NCBI GenBank assembly: GCA_963677345.2 | Contig: CAXXLC010000024.1 | Coordinates: 1 to 64,000, forward strand | Length of the DNA stretch: 64,000 nt | Source of the DNA: Saccharicrinis sp963677345 | GTDB taxonomy: Bacteria > Bacteroidota > Bacteroidia > Bacteroidales > Marinilabiliaceae | Reading direction: 5' to 3' | Made by a program: the position numbers and the translations under genes | Part shown: positions 36,566 through 45,711 of the stretch, piece by piece | Position numbering within the stretch: position 1 is the stretch's first letter | How the letters are laid out: each line of letters starts with the position of its first letter | The notes under the pieces: model-generated | Seen by the model: the letters and a program-made list of their open reading frames with translations, nothing else | Databases searched by the model: none | Told to the model about the DNA's origin: nothing

Positions 36566-37270
36566 TTATTTTTTATGTAATCCACATTCTTTAGTATCAG
36601 GATTTTCCCAGAACCATCTCCCAGCTCTTATGTCTTCGCCTGGTAAAATGGCTCTTGTACATGGTTGGCAACCGATACTGGGATAACCTTTGTCGTGAAG
36701 TGGATTATAAGGAATACCATTGTTATTAATATAATCCCATACTTCTTTTTCAGTCCAGTTAGCTAAGGGATTAATTTTAACAATATTGTTATTTTCATCC
36801 CACTCAACAACTTTAATATCTGTTCTTGTTACAGATTGTTCCGCTCTTAATCCGCAGATCCAGGCATCTAACCCTTCAAAAGCTCTTTTTAACGGTTCAA
36901 GCTTCCTGTTGTAACAACATTCTTTTCGGTTTTCAATGCTGTCGTAAAATAAGTTGATGCCTTTTGTTTGAACCATATTCTGTACAGCTTCTGATTTAGG
37001 AAAGAAAACCTCAATTTTGGCTTTATACTTTTTACAGGTACGATCAATTAAATCATATGTTTCAGGAAATAACCGGCCGGTGTCAAGAGTAAAAATTCTT
37101 GCGTTTTTACTGACAGATAATACCATTTGAGTTAACACTTGATCTTCTGCTCCAAGACTGGAAGCTAATGCTATTTTATCCTTGTACTTATCCAGGAAAA
37201 AAGTTAATAATTCAATGGGTTCAGCATTAGAAAACTTCTCATTCAGTTCTAAAATCTCTTCTTTTGTCAT
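36566..37270 (-). CDS. cysH: Phosphoadenylyl/adenylyl-sulfate reductase
   Basis: A 234-residue assimilatory sulfate reduction enzyme producing sulfite. The ATP-pyrophosphatase-like fold begins with ALASSLGAEDQVLT. The cysteine pairs ECCYNRK and GCQPCTR are the four ligands of a [4Fe-4S] cluster, which indicates the type that accepts APS. The C-terminal ECGLH carries the catalytic Cys. No other sulfate assimilation genes are in the window. Confidence 0.93.
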   Translation of the reverse strand: MTKEEILELNEKFSNAEPIELLTFFLDKYKDKIALASSLGAEDQVLTQMVLSVSKNARIFTLDTGRLFPETYDLIDRTCKKYKAKIEVFFPKSEAVQNMVQTKGINLFYDSIENRKECCYNRKLEPLKRAFEGLDAWICGLRAEQSVTRTDIKVVEWDENNNIVKINPLANWTEKEVWDYINNNGIPYNPLHDKGYPSIGCQPCTRAILPGEDIRAGRWFWENPDTKECGLHKK

Positions 37271-37285
37271 TACAGTATTATGCTT

Positions 37286-37327
37286 AAAAAGCGGCTTTAC
37301 TTATATTTAAAAACAAGTAAAGCCGCA
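37286..37327 (-). terminator. Terminator of pfkA
   Basis: A 12-bp stem GCGGCTTTACTT / AAGTAAAGCCGC, followed on the minus strand by TTTTTAAGC. It separates pfkA from cysH. Confidence 0.88.
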
Positions 37328-37349
37328 ATAAGTTTTTTATATTTCTATG

Positions 37350-38378
37350 TTATTGTCCAAAAGAAACCCCCATGTTTATTGCCTTTTCAACAAGGTGATT
37401 TCCTGGTTCAATTAATTTTGTTTTTCCTCCAACTTCTTCAAGTGGTACAGAAGTAATTTCTCCTCCTTTGATAGAAACCATAGTACCAAAATTTCTTTCG
37501 TGTATCAGACTTGCTGCGAAAGCACCATAACGGGTTGCTAAAATACGGTCAGCTGGTGAAGGACTCCCTCCACGTTGAATATAACCTAAAATAGTTTCTC
37601 TGGTTTCCAGACCTGTGCGCTCCATTATTTCTTTACTGATAAATCTTGCAGCACTTTTTTTGCCGGGTCTTTCTATTCCTTCACCAACAACCACAATTGA
37701 ATAAGGTTTACCCTTTTCTGATCTGTGGATAATAGTCTGTGCTATATGATCTAAATTATATTGCATTTCGGGTAACAAGATAACATCTCCACCTGCAGCA
37801 AGTCCTGAATGCAATGCTATCCAGCCGGCATTATGCCCCATTACTTCAATCACCATAACTCTTTTGTGGGAGTTGGCAGTGGTATGTAAACGGTCGATAG
37901 CTTCAGTGGCAATGTTTACTGCAGAATCAAATCCAAAAGTAACGTCTGTTCCCCAAACATCATTATCTATTGTTTTAGGTATACCAACAACATTAAGACC
38001 CTCTTTAGATAATAGATTTGCTGTTTTTTGAGTTCCGTTCCCACCAATACAAACCAGAGCATCTAAACCTAACATTTCGTAATTTTCTATAATTACTTGT
38101 GGTTTATCCTCTACAGTATCACCTTCCTGAGGTTTAAAAGGTTTCATTCGGGATGTACCCAAAATGGTTCCTCCTAATGTCAGGATGCCAGATAATTTAT
38201 CTTCTGTTAGAGGTTCGTATTCCCGGTCAATTAGTCCACTAAATCCATTGGATATTCCAATAACTTCCATTCTATATTGAACAATAGCAGTTTTTCCCAC
38301 TCCCCTGATCGCGGCGTTTATACCCGGACAATCACCTCCAGCGGATAGAATTCCTATTTTCATTTTTTTATCTGTCAT
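37350..38378 (-). CDS. pfkA: 6-phosphofructokinase
   Basis: A 342-residue phosphofructokinase of glycolysis. LSAGGDCPGINAAIRGV is the nucleotide loop, PKTIDNDVWGTDVTFGFDSA the catalytic segment, and EVMGHNAGWIALHSG the fructose-6-phosphate region. In E. coli numbering the phosphoryl-donor motif GGDG reads GGNG (Asp103 to Asn), while Gly104 is kept and residue 124 is Lys. This G104/K124 combination is known from the mixed group III enzymes, so ATP is the likely donor but pyrophosphate use cannot be excluded. Monocistronic. Confidence 0.92.
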   Translation of the reverse strand: MTDKKMKIGILSAGGDCPGINAAIRGVGKTAIVQYRMEVIGISNGFSGLIDREYEPLTEDKLSGILTLGGTILGTSRMKPFKPQEGDTVEDKPQVIIENYEMLGLDALVCIGGNGTQKTANLLSKEGLNVVGIPKTIDNDVWGTDVTFGFDSAVNIATEAIDRLHTTANSHKRVMVIEVMGHNAGWIALHSGLAAGGDVILLPEMQYNLDHIAQTIIHRSEKGKPYSIVVVGEGIERPGKKSAARFISKEIMERTGLETRETILGYIQRGGSPSPADRILATRYGAFAASLIHERNFGTMVSIKGGEITSVPLEEVGGKTKLIEPGNHLVEKAINMGVSFGQ

Positions 38379-38442
38379 GATTATTGTGGTTTAATTGAAT
38401 GCGTAAATTTAATTGAAAATTTTTTTTAAAGAAAGAAATAGA

Positions 38443-39285
38443 CTACTGATGAAAAAATAACATGGGGATATCTATGTTAAAAAGTATTGTCTTTGTTAAG
38501 CTGGGATGTAAGAGTTTAGATATTACACTTCTTTTTTTTCTTGTAAAGGCTAATAAGTCAATGTCTGTTTGTTTAATATAATTTATGGCAGCTTGTAATA
38601 TGTCTTCTCCATAAATGTATTCAGCTTTAATGGTTTGGTTACGATATGTGGTTTGACAATACTCTAAAAACTCATTTAGTAATTTGATATCAGCTTTTTC
38701 TTTTCCTTCTGAATTGTATTGTACACTATGTATAATAGTATCAAAGGACATTGTTAGTCGAACCAATTTATGTAACGAAGTATATTCTCCTTTACAAAAA
38801 TCAGTTAAAAATAGTATGTTATTTAATTTGTTGAGATTTAAATCGTAATCCTTAGGAACTGCCAATACCGGGAAATTGACATTTCGTATCGTGTCCAGAG
38901 TCACACTACCAAGCAACTCTTTAATGGTTTCTCCTTTGCTTTTTGTTCCCATTATAATTAAGTCAGGATTATAATCATTGCAAAAAGAAGGAATAACATC
39001 TTCAGGATATCCTTCAATTACTTTTGTTTTGATATGTATGTTTTTGTTGTTAATATCTTTAATTGATTGTACTCTTATTTTTTCTAATTCATTTTGAATA
39101 TCTTCTTTTGAGGATAGATGTTTACCATCTTCTTTTTTACGATCCTCTTCTTCTTCTGCATAGGGGGGTATCGTATGAAAAAGCGTTATTTCACCCTGAA
39201 ATTTTTTTGCAAGTAAAGAGCTGTAATTGATGGCGTTTAAGGTATAAGGTTCAAAGTTTATCGGAATTAAAAAACGAATATACAT
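38443..39285 (-). CDS. Tandem universal stress protein
   Basis: A 280-residue protein with two USP domains (about 1-148 and 152-280). The first keeps the nucleotide-binding loop, GTKSKGETIKELLGSVT (G-x2-G-x9-G-S/T). The second lacks it (TRKKRSVISKLLHPSLTKT), so it is probably not an ATP binder. Role in stress survival is inferred from the family. Divergent from the photolyase gene. Confidence 0.88.
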   Translation of the reverse strand: MYIRFLIPINFEPYTLNAINYSSLLAKKFQGEITLFHTIPPYAEEEEDRKKEDGKHLSSKEDIQNELEKIRVQSIKDINNKNIHIKTKVIEGYPEDVIPSFCNDYNPDLIIMGTKSKGETIKELLGSVTLDTIRNVNFPVLAVPKDYDLNLNKLNNILFLTDFCKGEYTSLHKLVRLTMSFDTIIHSVQYNSEGKEKADIKLLNEFLEYCQTTYRNQTIKAEYIYGEDILQAAINYIKQTDIDLLAFTRKKRSVISKLLHPSLTKTILFNIDIPMLFFHQ

Positions 39286-39441
39286 ATCGCATCTTCTTTT
39301 AATATTAATATTATATTGCTTTTTTGTGAGAGTTTCAATTTTGTTTGAACCAAATTTAAAACCTGTAGTTGTATTGTTTACAATTTAAGAAAATATAAGC
39401 TATAATAAACAAATTGTTACATTTAGTTTGTGAATAATTGA

Positions 39442-40734
39442 ATGATGAAAGATGTAAAAAGTATAAATATAGTATGGCTGAGAAGAGATTTGCGGCTTGA
39501 GGATAATACCGCAATTCGGGAAGCTTTCAAAAGTGGATTTAAGGTTTTGTTGGTTTACGTGTTTGATAAAGAATTAATTCGTAATAAATCGGTGAATAGC
39601 CTGGGGCTAAATTTTGTTTATAGTCAGATTCAAAAAATAAACCTTGTTCTTAAGGATTACAATAGTTCTGTTCTGATTAAAAGGGGTGATGTTTTTTCTG
39701 TATTTAGTGAAATATTTACTAAGTTTCGGGTAAGGGCTGTTTATGCGAATAAAGAATTTGAGCCATATACAATAAGCAGGGATAAATGTGTTGAAAAATT
39801 ATGTTTAGATAAGGGGATTGAGTTTAACGCATTTAAAGATCATGTTATTTTTGGTCCTGATGAGGTTTTAAAAGCAGATGGCTCTCCATATCAGGTATAT
39901 ACTTCTTATAAAAACAAGTGGCTTTCTCAATTAAAAGTAGACGCATTTAAAAGCTATTCACTCGACTTTCAAGGTTTTTTTAAAAAGGTGTTTTTAATGC
40001 CTTCAAAAGAAGAACTGGGTATCTCTGAAACTGTTCAGACAGTAAGAGAATATACCCTTGAAAATTTACAAGATTATCACCTGAACCGTGATTATCCCTA
40101 TTTAGATGCAGGTACTTATTTAGGTGTCTACTTAAGGTTTGGGACTGTTAGTATAAGGAAGCTAGTTAAGGATGCAGGTTTACTTAATGCCGTGTTTTTA
40201 AGTGAACTGGTATGGAGGGAGTTTTTTATTCAGATATTATATCATTATCCCTATGTTCTTGAAAGCAGTTTTAAAAAGAAATATGATTTCATCAAGTGGA
40301 ACAATAATGAAGAGTTATTCCTGCTTTGGCAAAAGGGTCAAACCGGGTATCCTATTGTAGATGCAGGGATGAGAGAATTAAATGAAACGGGTTATATGCA
40401 TAATAGGGTGAGAATGATAGCAGCCAGTTTCTTATGTAAGCATCTTTTGATAGACTGGAGATGGGGAGAAGCTTATTTTGCTTCAAAGTTGCAGGATTAT
40501 GAACTTGCTTCAAATAATGGAAATTGGCAATGGGTTGCAGGTTCAGGTTGTGATGCTGCTCCTTATTTTAGGGTGTTTAATCCTTTCACTCAGCATAAAA
40601 AGTTCGATAAGGAATCGAAATACATTAAAAAATGGGTTTCAGAGTTTGAGGGTTTTGGTTATCCTCAGCCTATTGTAGAACATAGTTTTGCAAGAAACCG
40701 GGTTATTGCCGCATATAAACAGGCTTTGCAATAA
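39442..40734 (+). CDS. phrB: Deoxyribodipyrimidine photolyase / cryptochrome
   Basis: A 430-residue flavoprotein that repairs UV pyrimidine dimers with blue light. The N-terminal alpha/beta antenna domain begins VWLRRDLRLEDNTAI. The C-terminal FAD-binding domain has LVWREFFIQILYHYP, GYPIVDAGMRELNETGYMHN and RMIAASFLCKHLLIDWRWGE, where the DNA- and FAD-contact residues sit. NGNWQWVAGSGCDAAPYFR is the strongly conserved terminal block. Length is typical for class I CPD photolyases, and a cryptochrome role is possible but less likely. Confidence 0.93.
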   Translation: MMKDVKSINIVWLRRDLRLEDNTAIREAFKSGFKVLLVYVFDKELIRNKSVNSLGLNFVYSQIQKINLVLKDYNSSVLIKRGDVFSVFSEIFTKFRVRAVYANKEFEPYTISRDKCVEKLCLDKGIEFNAFKDHVIFGPDEVLKADGSPYQVYTSYKNKWLSQLKVDAFKSYSLDFQGFFKKVFLMPSKEELGISETVQTVREYTLENLQDYHLNRDYPYLDAGTYLGVYLRFGTVSIRKLVKDAGLLNAVFLSELVWREFFIQILYHYPYVLESSFKKKYDFIKWNNNEELFLLWQKGQTGYPIVDAGMRELNETGYMHNRVRMIAASFLCKHLLIDWRWGEAYFASKLQDYELASNNGNWQWVAGSGCDAAPYFRVFNPFTQHKKFDKESKYIKKWVSEFEGFGYPQPIVEHSFARNRVIAAYKQALQ

Positions 40735-40760
40735 AAAAGCCACATCGCTTGATGTGGCTT
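40734..40760. terminator. Bidirectional terminator
   Basis: AAGCCACATC-GCTT-GATGTGGCTT with A/T flanks, between convergent photolyase and queA. Confidence 0.88.
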
Positions 40761-40782
40761 GGTATGTTTTAAAAACTGTTCA

Positions 40783-41832
40783 TTAGATAATTAACATAGC
40801 ATCGCCATAGGTTCCAAATCTGTATTTTTCTTTCACTGCAACTTTATAAGCATTCATTAAGTTATCATAACCTGCAAATGCGGCTGTCATCATCATCAGG
40901 GTAGATAGTGGTAAATGAAAATTCGAAATCATACAGTTTGCAACATTAAACTCGTAAGGAGGGAAAATAAATTTATTAGTCCATCCTTCAAATGGCTTCA
41001 CGTGACCGTAGGTAGATACTGAGCTTTCAATTGTTCTCATAACAGTAGTTCCGACTGCACAGATTCTTTTTTTAGCATCTTTACCTGTGTTGATAATGTC
41101 ACATGCTTTTTCTGTGATAAAAATCTGTTCAGAATCCATTTTGTGCTTGGTAAGGTCTTCTACATCCACAGAACGAAAGTTTCCTAAGCCAACATGAAGG
41201 GTTACTTCTGCAAAATCAACACCTATAATTTCAAGACGCTTCATTAGTTCACGGCTAAAGTGTAAACCTGCCGTGGGAGCAGCAACCGCACCTTCATGTT
41301 TTGCATAAATAGTTTGGTATCTTTCACTATCCTCCGGTTCAACTTTACGTCTGATCGTTTTGGGAAGAGGAGTTTCTCCTAATGCAAATAATGCGTCTTT
41401 AAACTCATCGTATGCACCATCATGTAAAAAACGTAAAGTACGACCTCTTGAGGTAGTATTGTCAATGACTTCAGCAACCATTTCGTCATTGTCGCCAAAG
41501 TATAATTTGTTTCCGATTCTAATTTTTCGTGCAGGATCAACAAGAACATCCCATAGTTTTTGTTCGCGATTTAATTCACGTAACAAAAATACCTCAATTT
41601 CAGCTCCTGTTTTTTCTTTGTTTCCATAAAGTCTGGCAGGAAATACTTTAGTGTTATTGAATATCATGACGTCTTTCTCGTCAAAATATTCAATAATATC
41701 TTTAAAAAGTTTGTGTTTAATATCTCCTGTTTTTTTATCCAAAACCATTAATCTTGATTCATCACGATTTTGGGTAGGGTGTAAGGCAATTAAGTCTTCA
41801 GGTAAGTTGTACTTAAACTTAGATAACTTCAT
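40783..41832 (-). CDS. queA: tRNA preQ1(34) S-adenosylmethionine ribosyltransferase-isomerase
   Basis: A 349-residue QueA, transferring and isomerising the ribosyl part of SAM to preQ1-tRNA in queuosine synthesis. MKLSKFKYNLPEDLIALHP, RDESRLMVLDK, NNTKVFPARLYG, PTAGLHFS and VTLHVGLGNFRSV are all family blocks. It is complete with no odd residues. It follows truB, a common Bacteroidota order in the ftsX-uppP-truB-queA cluster. Confidence 0.96.
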   Translation of the reverse strand: MKLSKFKYNLPEDLIALHPTQNRDESRLMVLDKKTGDIKHKLFKDIIEYFDEKDVMIFNNTKVFPARLYGNKEKTGAEIEVFLLRELNREQKLWDVLVDPARKIRIGNKLYFGDNDEMVAEVIDNTTSRGRTLRFLHDGAYDEFKDALFALGETPLPKTIRRKVEPEDSERYQTIYAKHEGAVAAPTAGLHFSRELMKRLEIIGVDFAEVTLHVGLGNFRSVDVEDLTKHKMDSEQIFITEKACDIINTGKDAKKRICAVGTTVMRTIESSVSTYGHVKPFEGWTNKFIFPPYEFNVANCMISNFHLPLSTLMMMTAAFAGYDNLMNAYKVAVKEKYRFGTYGDAMLII

Positions 41833-41981
41833 ATGGAAATCTGTTTATAATTAATTCAGCTTATTATTAATTTCAATTTCTACCAAAAACATTAAAGTGA
41901 TTGATAATAAATATTTTTGCAAAAATAAAGCAAAAATTACACAAAGCAACCTTATACGGAGTGTTTTAGTAAAGGTTGTGT

Positions 41982-42683
41982 TTATTTTAATAAATTTTCA
42001 AGTACTTCAAGTTGTATACTGTCGCTGTTTAAGTACTTTCCTATGCGTGTTCTTTTTAAGGCTGTTAGATGCGCTCCGCTATTCAGTGCTTTTCCAATAT
42101 CCCTTGCTAATCCTCTAATGTAAGTGCCCTTGCTGCAAACTATACGTAAAATAAGTTCAGAGGATTCAAAATTTACAACTTCAATTTCTTTTATAACCAA
42201 CTTTTTGGGTTTAAGTTCAGGATCTTTGCCATTACGGGCAAACTCGTAAGCTCTTTTTCCTTTTACTTTAACAGCAGAAAATGCAGGAGGTATCTGATCC
42301 AGTTCACCAATAAAGTTGGTTAATGTATTGTCAATCAGTTCTCTGTTTATGTGTTCTGTTGGAAAAGTTTCATCTATCTCAGTTTCCAGGTCAAACGAAG
42401 GTGTTGTTGCTCCTAATTTTAATGTGGCAATATATTCCTTTTCTTCAGCCTGGTAGCTGTCTATGGTTTTAGTAGCTTTACCGGTACAAACGATAAGTAA
42501 TCCGGTAGCAAGCGGATCTAAAGTGCCAGCATGGCCAACTTTTAGTTTCTTTACGCCTAAAGCATTACAAAGTAACTTACGAACCTTGTTAACCAAATCA
42601 AACGAGGTCCATTTGTAAGGTTTATCGAATAATAAAACTTCACCCTCTTTAAAATTATAACCTTCAATAATTTTTTCTTCCAT
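41982..42683 (-). CDS. truB: tRNA pseudouridine(55) synthase
   Basis: A 233-residue TruB modifying U55 of the T loop in tRNA. The catalytic Asp is in KVGHAGTLDPLATGLL near residue 50. PPAFSAVKVKGKRAYEFAR and SKGTYIRGLARDIG are conserved. It lacks a C-terminal PUA domain, as is common in the phylum. Its start immediately follows the uppP stop, implying co-translation. Confidence 0.95.
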   Translation of the reverse strand: MEEKIIEGYNFKEGEVLLFDKPYKWTSFDLVNKVRKLLCNALGVKKLKVGHAGTLDPLATGLLIVCTGKATKTIDSYQAEEKEYIATLKLGATTPSFDLETEIDETFPTEHINRELIDNTLTNFIGELDQIPPAFSAVKVKGKRAYEFARNGKDPELKPKKLVIKEIEVVNFESSELILRIVCSKGTYIRGLARDIGKALNSGAHLTALKRTRIGKYLNSDSIQLEVLENLLK

Positions 42684-43478
42684 CTAAAATCCAAAAACAA
42701 TTGCAATGATGCCTGCTACAGCACAGTATAATGCAAAATAAATTAGTTTTCCTTTTTTTACTAAATTAATCATCGCCTTACAAGCCAATAAGCCGGAAAT
42801 GAATGCACTTATAAATCCAATGATTAATGGTATTGCTCCGATTGAACCAGAGTTTGTAGTGGGCTCTTCTTTTAATATGCTTAAAATGTTTTCGCCGAGA
42901 ATAGGAATAAGCACCATTAAAAAAGAAAAACGTGCTACTGCTTCTCTTTTATTTCCCAATAATAAACCTGTTGCAATTGTTGAACCAGATCTTGATATAC
43001 CTGGCATTATAGCAATGGTTTGAGCAATACCTATAATAAACGCATCCTTAAATGATATTTCTTTTTCTTTTACTTTTGCATAAAATGTAAAGGCCAGCAA
43101 GGCAGCTGTAATTAAAAGCATGATGCCTACCAATAGTAAGATTTTATCGGTATTAAAAATTTCTTCAACGTAATCTTTAAAAAATATACCAACAATGCCA
43201 ATAGGAATCATACTTATACCAATTTTAAAGATGTATTGGGTTTCTTCATTCCATGAAAAATTGAACAATCCTGCAATGAGCTGGGCTATATCTTTTCTGA
43301 AAATAAATATGGTACTAAGAACTGTAGCTCCATGCACAACCACTGTAAAAGTTAAGTTATCTGTGGCCTGAACATTTAGTAATTGTTTTCCTATTTCAAG
43401 ATGTCCGCTGCTGCTTACAGGCAAAAATTCTGTTAATCCTTGTATAATGCCAAGAATTAATGCTTCTAACCAATTCAT
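42684..43478 (-). CDS. uppP: Undecaprenyl-diphosphate phosphatase
   Basis: A 264-residue multi-pass membrane phosphatase recycling the lipid carrier of peptidoglycan synthesis, with seven to eight helices. The two active-site regions are TEFLPVSSSGHLEIGK near residue 20 and PGISRSGSTIATGLLLG near residue 160. Usual length. Linked to bacitracin tolerance in the family. Sits between DUF3098 and truB. Confidence 0.95.
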   Translation of the reverse strand: MNWLEALILGIIQGLTEFLPVSSSGHLEIGKQLLNVQATDNLTFTVVVHGATVLSTIFIFRKDIAQLIAGLFNFSWNEETQYIFKIGISMIPIGIVGIFFKDYVEEIFNTDKILLLVGIMLLITAALLAFTFYAKVKEKEISFKDAFIIGIAQTIAIMPGISRSGSTIATGLLLGNKREAVARFSFLMVLIPILGENILSILKEEPTTNSGSIGAIPLIIGFISAFISGLLACKAMINLVKKGKLIYFALYCAVAGIIAIVFGF

Positions 43479-43507
43479 AAAATATGTGAATAAAGTAAAT
43501 TGAGTAA

Positions 43508-43753
43508 TTATTGTTTAGGTTTTTTCATAATGGCGTAGATTTCAAAAATGAAACCAACTAATACAACCATTGGAGCAAGTATGGTTCTCTGAAAACCATA
43601 AATATCTTTATTAAACACATTAGGATCGTCACTTCCTCCTCCAATCATTAGTATAAAACCCATCACAACTATTGCAAAACCAATAGCCATTAACATATAA
43701 TTTTGTTTTGAAAGGGCAAATTCAAATTTCTTTTCTTGTTTATTGCTTGACAT
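43508..43753 (-). CDS. DUF3098 small membrane protein
   Basis: An 81-residue protein with two membrane helices (YMLMAIGFAIVVMGFILMIGG and a second near residues 53-72) and the short linker DDPNVFNKDIYGFQRT. This matches DUF3098, found between ftsX and uppP in Bacteroidota. A role in division or envelope synthesis is inferred from position only. Confidence 0.88.
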   Translation of the reverse strand: MSSNKQEKKFEFALSKQNYMLMAIGFAIVVMGFILMIGGGSDDPNVFNKDIYGFQRTILAPMVVLVGFIFEIYAIMKKPKQ

Positions 43754-43763
43754 ATTTTAAATC

Positions 43764-44642
43764 TTAAAAGTATAATTGATCAGTTTTTAATCGTAGATAT
43801 TTATTTACAGCAAAATAAGTTGATATAAATGAAAGTAGTATGCCAACAAAGATTACTAATACAAATAAAACGCCAATAAGTTCAATGTTATCAAATCCTA
43901 TAAATCCTCCAAGTTCTTTGTGTAAAATGTATACTCCTCCCGCTAGTAGTCCGTTGGCAAGTACAGCTCCTATAAATCCGTGTATTAAGCTGGTGCTAAT
44001 GAAAGGTTGTCGGATAAAACTTTTCGTTGCTCCAACCAGTTGCATCGTATTAATCAGAAAACGTTTAGAATATATGGATAGTCGTATGGTGTTATTAATC
44101 AGGGCAATTGCTATAAGTAGCAATAGTGCACTAAAGGCAAGTAAAACCAGACTGATTTTATTTACATTCTCATTAACTTTTTGGATGAGATTTTTCTGAT
44201 AAAAAACTTCTTTCACTTGTGGGAAAGAAACAAATATTTCTTCTACTTTTTTAATGCTGTCGGGGTTGGCAAACTCGGCAAAAAGTTTTACTTCAATAGA
44301 CGATAATAGTGGGTTGTAACCCAAAAAGTCCACAAAATCTTCGCCCAGTTGTTCTTTGAGTTCTTCGGCAGCTCTTTCTTTGTTGATATATTCAGTTGAT
44401 TTTACATATGAAGATGCATCAAGGTACTTTTGTAATCTTCTCACTTCAGCCTCCCTCACATTGTCTTTTAGAACCACATTAAATCCAATGTTTTCTTTTA
44501 CATAATTGGAAAGTCTTTGGGCATTTAACATTAAATAGCCTACCGCCCCCAGTAAAAATAAAACCAATGCTATACTTATTACTGTTGTGAGGTATGAATT
44601 TCGTAGTTGTCTTCTTGTTTGTTGATTATCTTTTTTTCTCAT
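43764..44642 (-). CDS. ftsX: Cell division protein FtsX
   Basis: A 292-residue FtsX from ATG 44642 (an ATG at 44660 would add six residues). One N-terminal helix (TTVISIALVLFLLGAVGYLML) precedes a periplasmic domain of about 120 residues and three C-terminal helices, the usual four-helix topology. Works with the ATPase FtsE to control peptidoglycan hydrolases at the septum. No ftsE is adjacent here, as is usual for the phylum. Confidence 0.92.
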   Translation of the reverse strand: MRKKDNQQTRRQLRNSYLTTVISIALVLFLLGAVGYLMLNAQRLSNYVKENIGFNVVLKDNVREAEVRRLQKYLDASSYVKSTEYINKERAAEELKEQLGEDFVDFLGYNPLLSSIEVKLFAEFANPDSIKKVEEIFVSFPQVKEVFYQKNLIQKVNENVNKISLVLLAFSALLLLIAIALINNTIRLSIYSKRFLINTMQLVGATKSFIRQPFISTSLIHGFIGAVLANGLLAGGVYILHKELGGFIGFDNIELIGVLFVLVIFVGILLSFISTYFAVNKYLRLKTDQLYF

Positions 44643-44936
44643 AATTCTCAACTCCTGCATTGATTACCTAAAAATCCAAATTATGTATGGACAAAATCGG
44701 CATAAAGATAGTAAAAACTATTTTCTGCGTGTAAATAATTTATTCAGTGTAGAGGTGAGTTTGTTAACCTTGTAAAGGTATTTGTTACATATGATTTCGG
44801 TATATATTAATTTGAGAAAAGCCAAACAGATAAATTTTTAAAGAAAACACCGGTTGTTAAATAAAATTAAAAACGTAACAATAATTAATTTTAAGAGTTT
44901 AATAAAGTACTTTACAGCAGGATTGTATAATTTTTT

Positions 44937-45626
44937 ATGTGCAGGTTGATTATGAATTTAGAGGGGGTAGATGCTGGATTGTTTTTGGGTCAGCGAAAAA
45001 CAGAAAGAAAATTTAAGCCATTAACCAAAGAAGAAACTGAGTTGTTAGCAGATCAGTTGGGTAATAATAAAAATGTTTTGCGCGAGTTTGAGCAAACGAT
45101 CTATCATGCTCTAGCTTATTTTCCTGAATTACAAAAGACCCATATTAAATTTAAATATCAAAATATTAGTACTACTCTTAATGCTCGTCCAACAATTGGT
45201 TCTTTGCTTTTTCGAAAAAGGAATAACAGGCGGTATGTTGTTAGAATAAATAGTGCTAAAAAAGATTGCAGTATACAGTTGTCTGAAGTTTCGTATAATG
45301 CTCAAATTGGCGTTTTAGCTCATGAATTTTCTCATTTTATTGATTATTCTGATAAGGGAGTATGGGGTATTTTTAAGAGATTATTAAGTTATACTAATAA
45401 AAGAAGTAAAGCAAGATTTGAGAAAGAAATTGATCAAATGACTATTGATAGGGGACTAGGGTGGCAACTGCATGATTGGGCTCATACTGTATTGTATGAT
45501 TCAAATGCCAATCAAAAGTATAAAAAGCTAAAAAGAGAGATATATCTGACACCTGGTAAAATACAAGAATATCTTATTTCCATAAATCAGGAATTACAAC
45601 CGGAATTGGTGCTTCAGAAGGTGTAA
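44937..45626 (+). CDS. Hypothetical HExxH protein
   Basis: A 229-residue soluble protein without signal peptide. The segment GVLAHEFSHFIDY near residue 130 carries HExxH, the zinc-binding motif of metallopeptidases, followed by helical Lys-rich sequence and a conserved-looking QMTIDRGLGWQLHDW. This resembles zincin-like domains of unknown function (SprT- or IrrE-like in form only). I do not recognise the exact family, so a peptidase activity is inference. ATG 44952 (MNLEGVDAG) is an alternative start. A hairpin follows. Confidence 0.75.
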   Translation: MCRLIMNLEGVDAGLFLGQRKTERKFKPLTKEETELLADQLGNNKNVLREFEQTIYHALAYFPELQKTHIKFKYQNISTTLNARPTIGSLLFRKRNNRRYVVRINSAKKDCSIQLSEVSYNAQIGVLAHEFSHFIDYSDKGVWGIFKRLLSYTNKRSKARFEKEIDQMTIDRGLGWQLHDWAHTVLYDSNANQKYKKLKREIYLTPGKIQEYLISINQELQPELVLQKV

Positions 45627-45643
45627 TTATTTTAAACACAAAT

Positions 45644-45669
45644 TCCCTTGATATATACATACCAAGGGA
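45644..45669 (+). terminator. Hairpin after the HExxH gene
   Basis: TCCCTTG and CAAGGGA pair across 12 bases, with no long T run. It lies between convergent genes. Weak terminator candidate. Confidence 0.45.
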
Positions 45670-45711
45670 GTAATAATTTATGATTCCTGATGCCTTTATT
45701 TTTGCTTGTTT

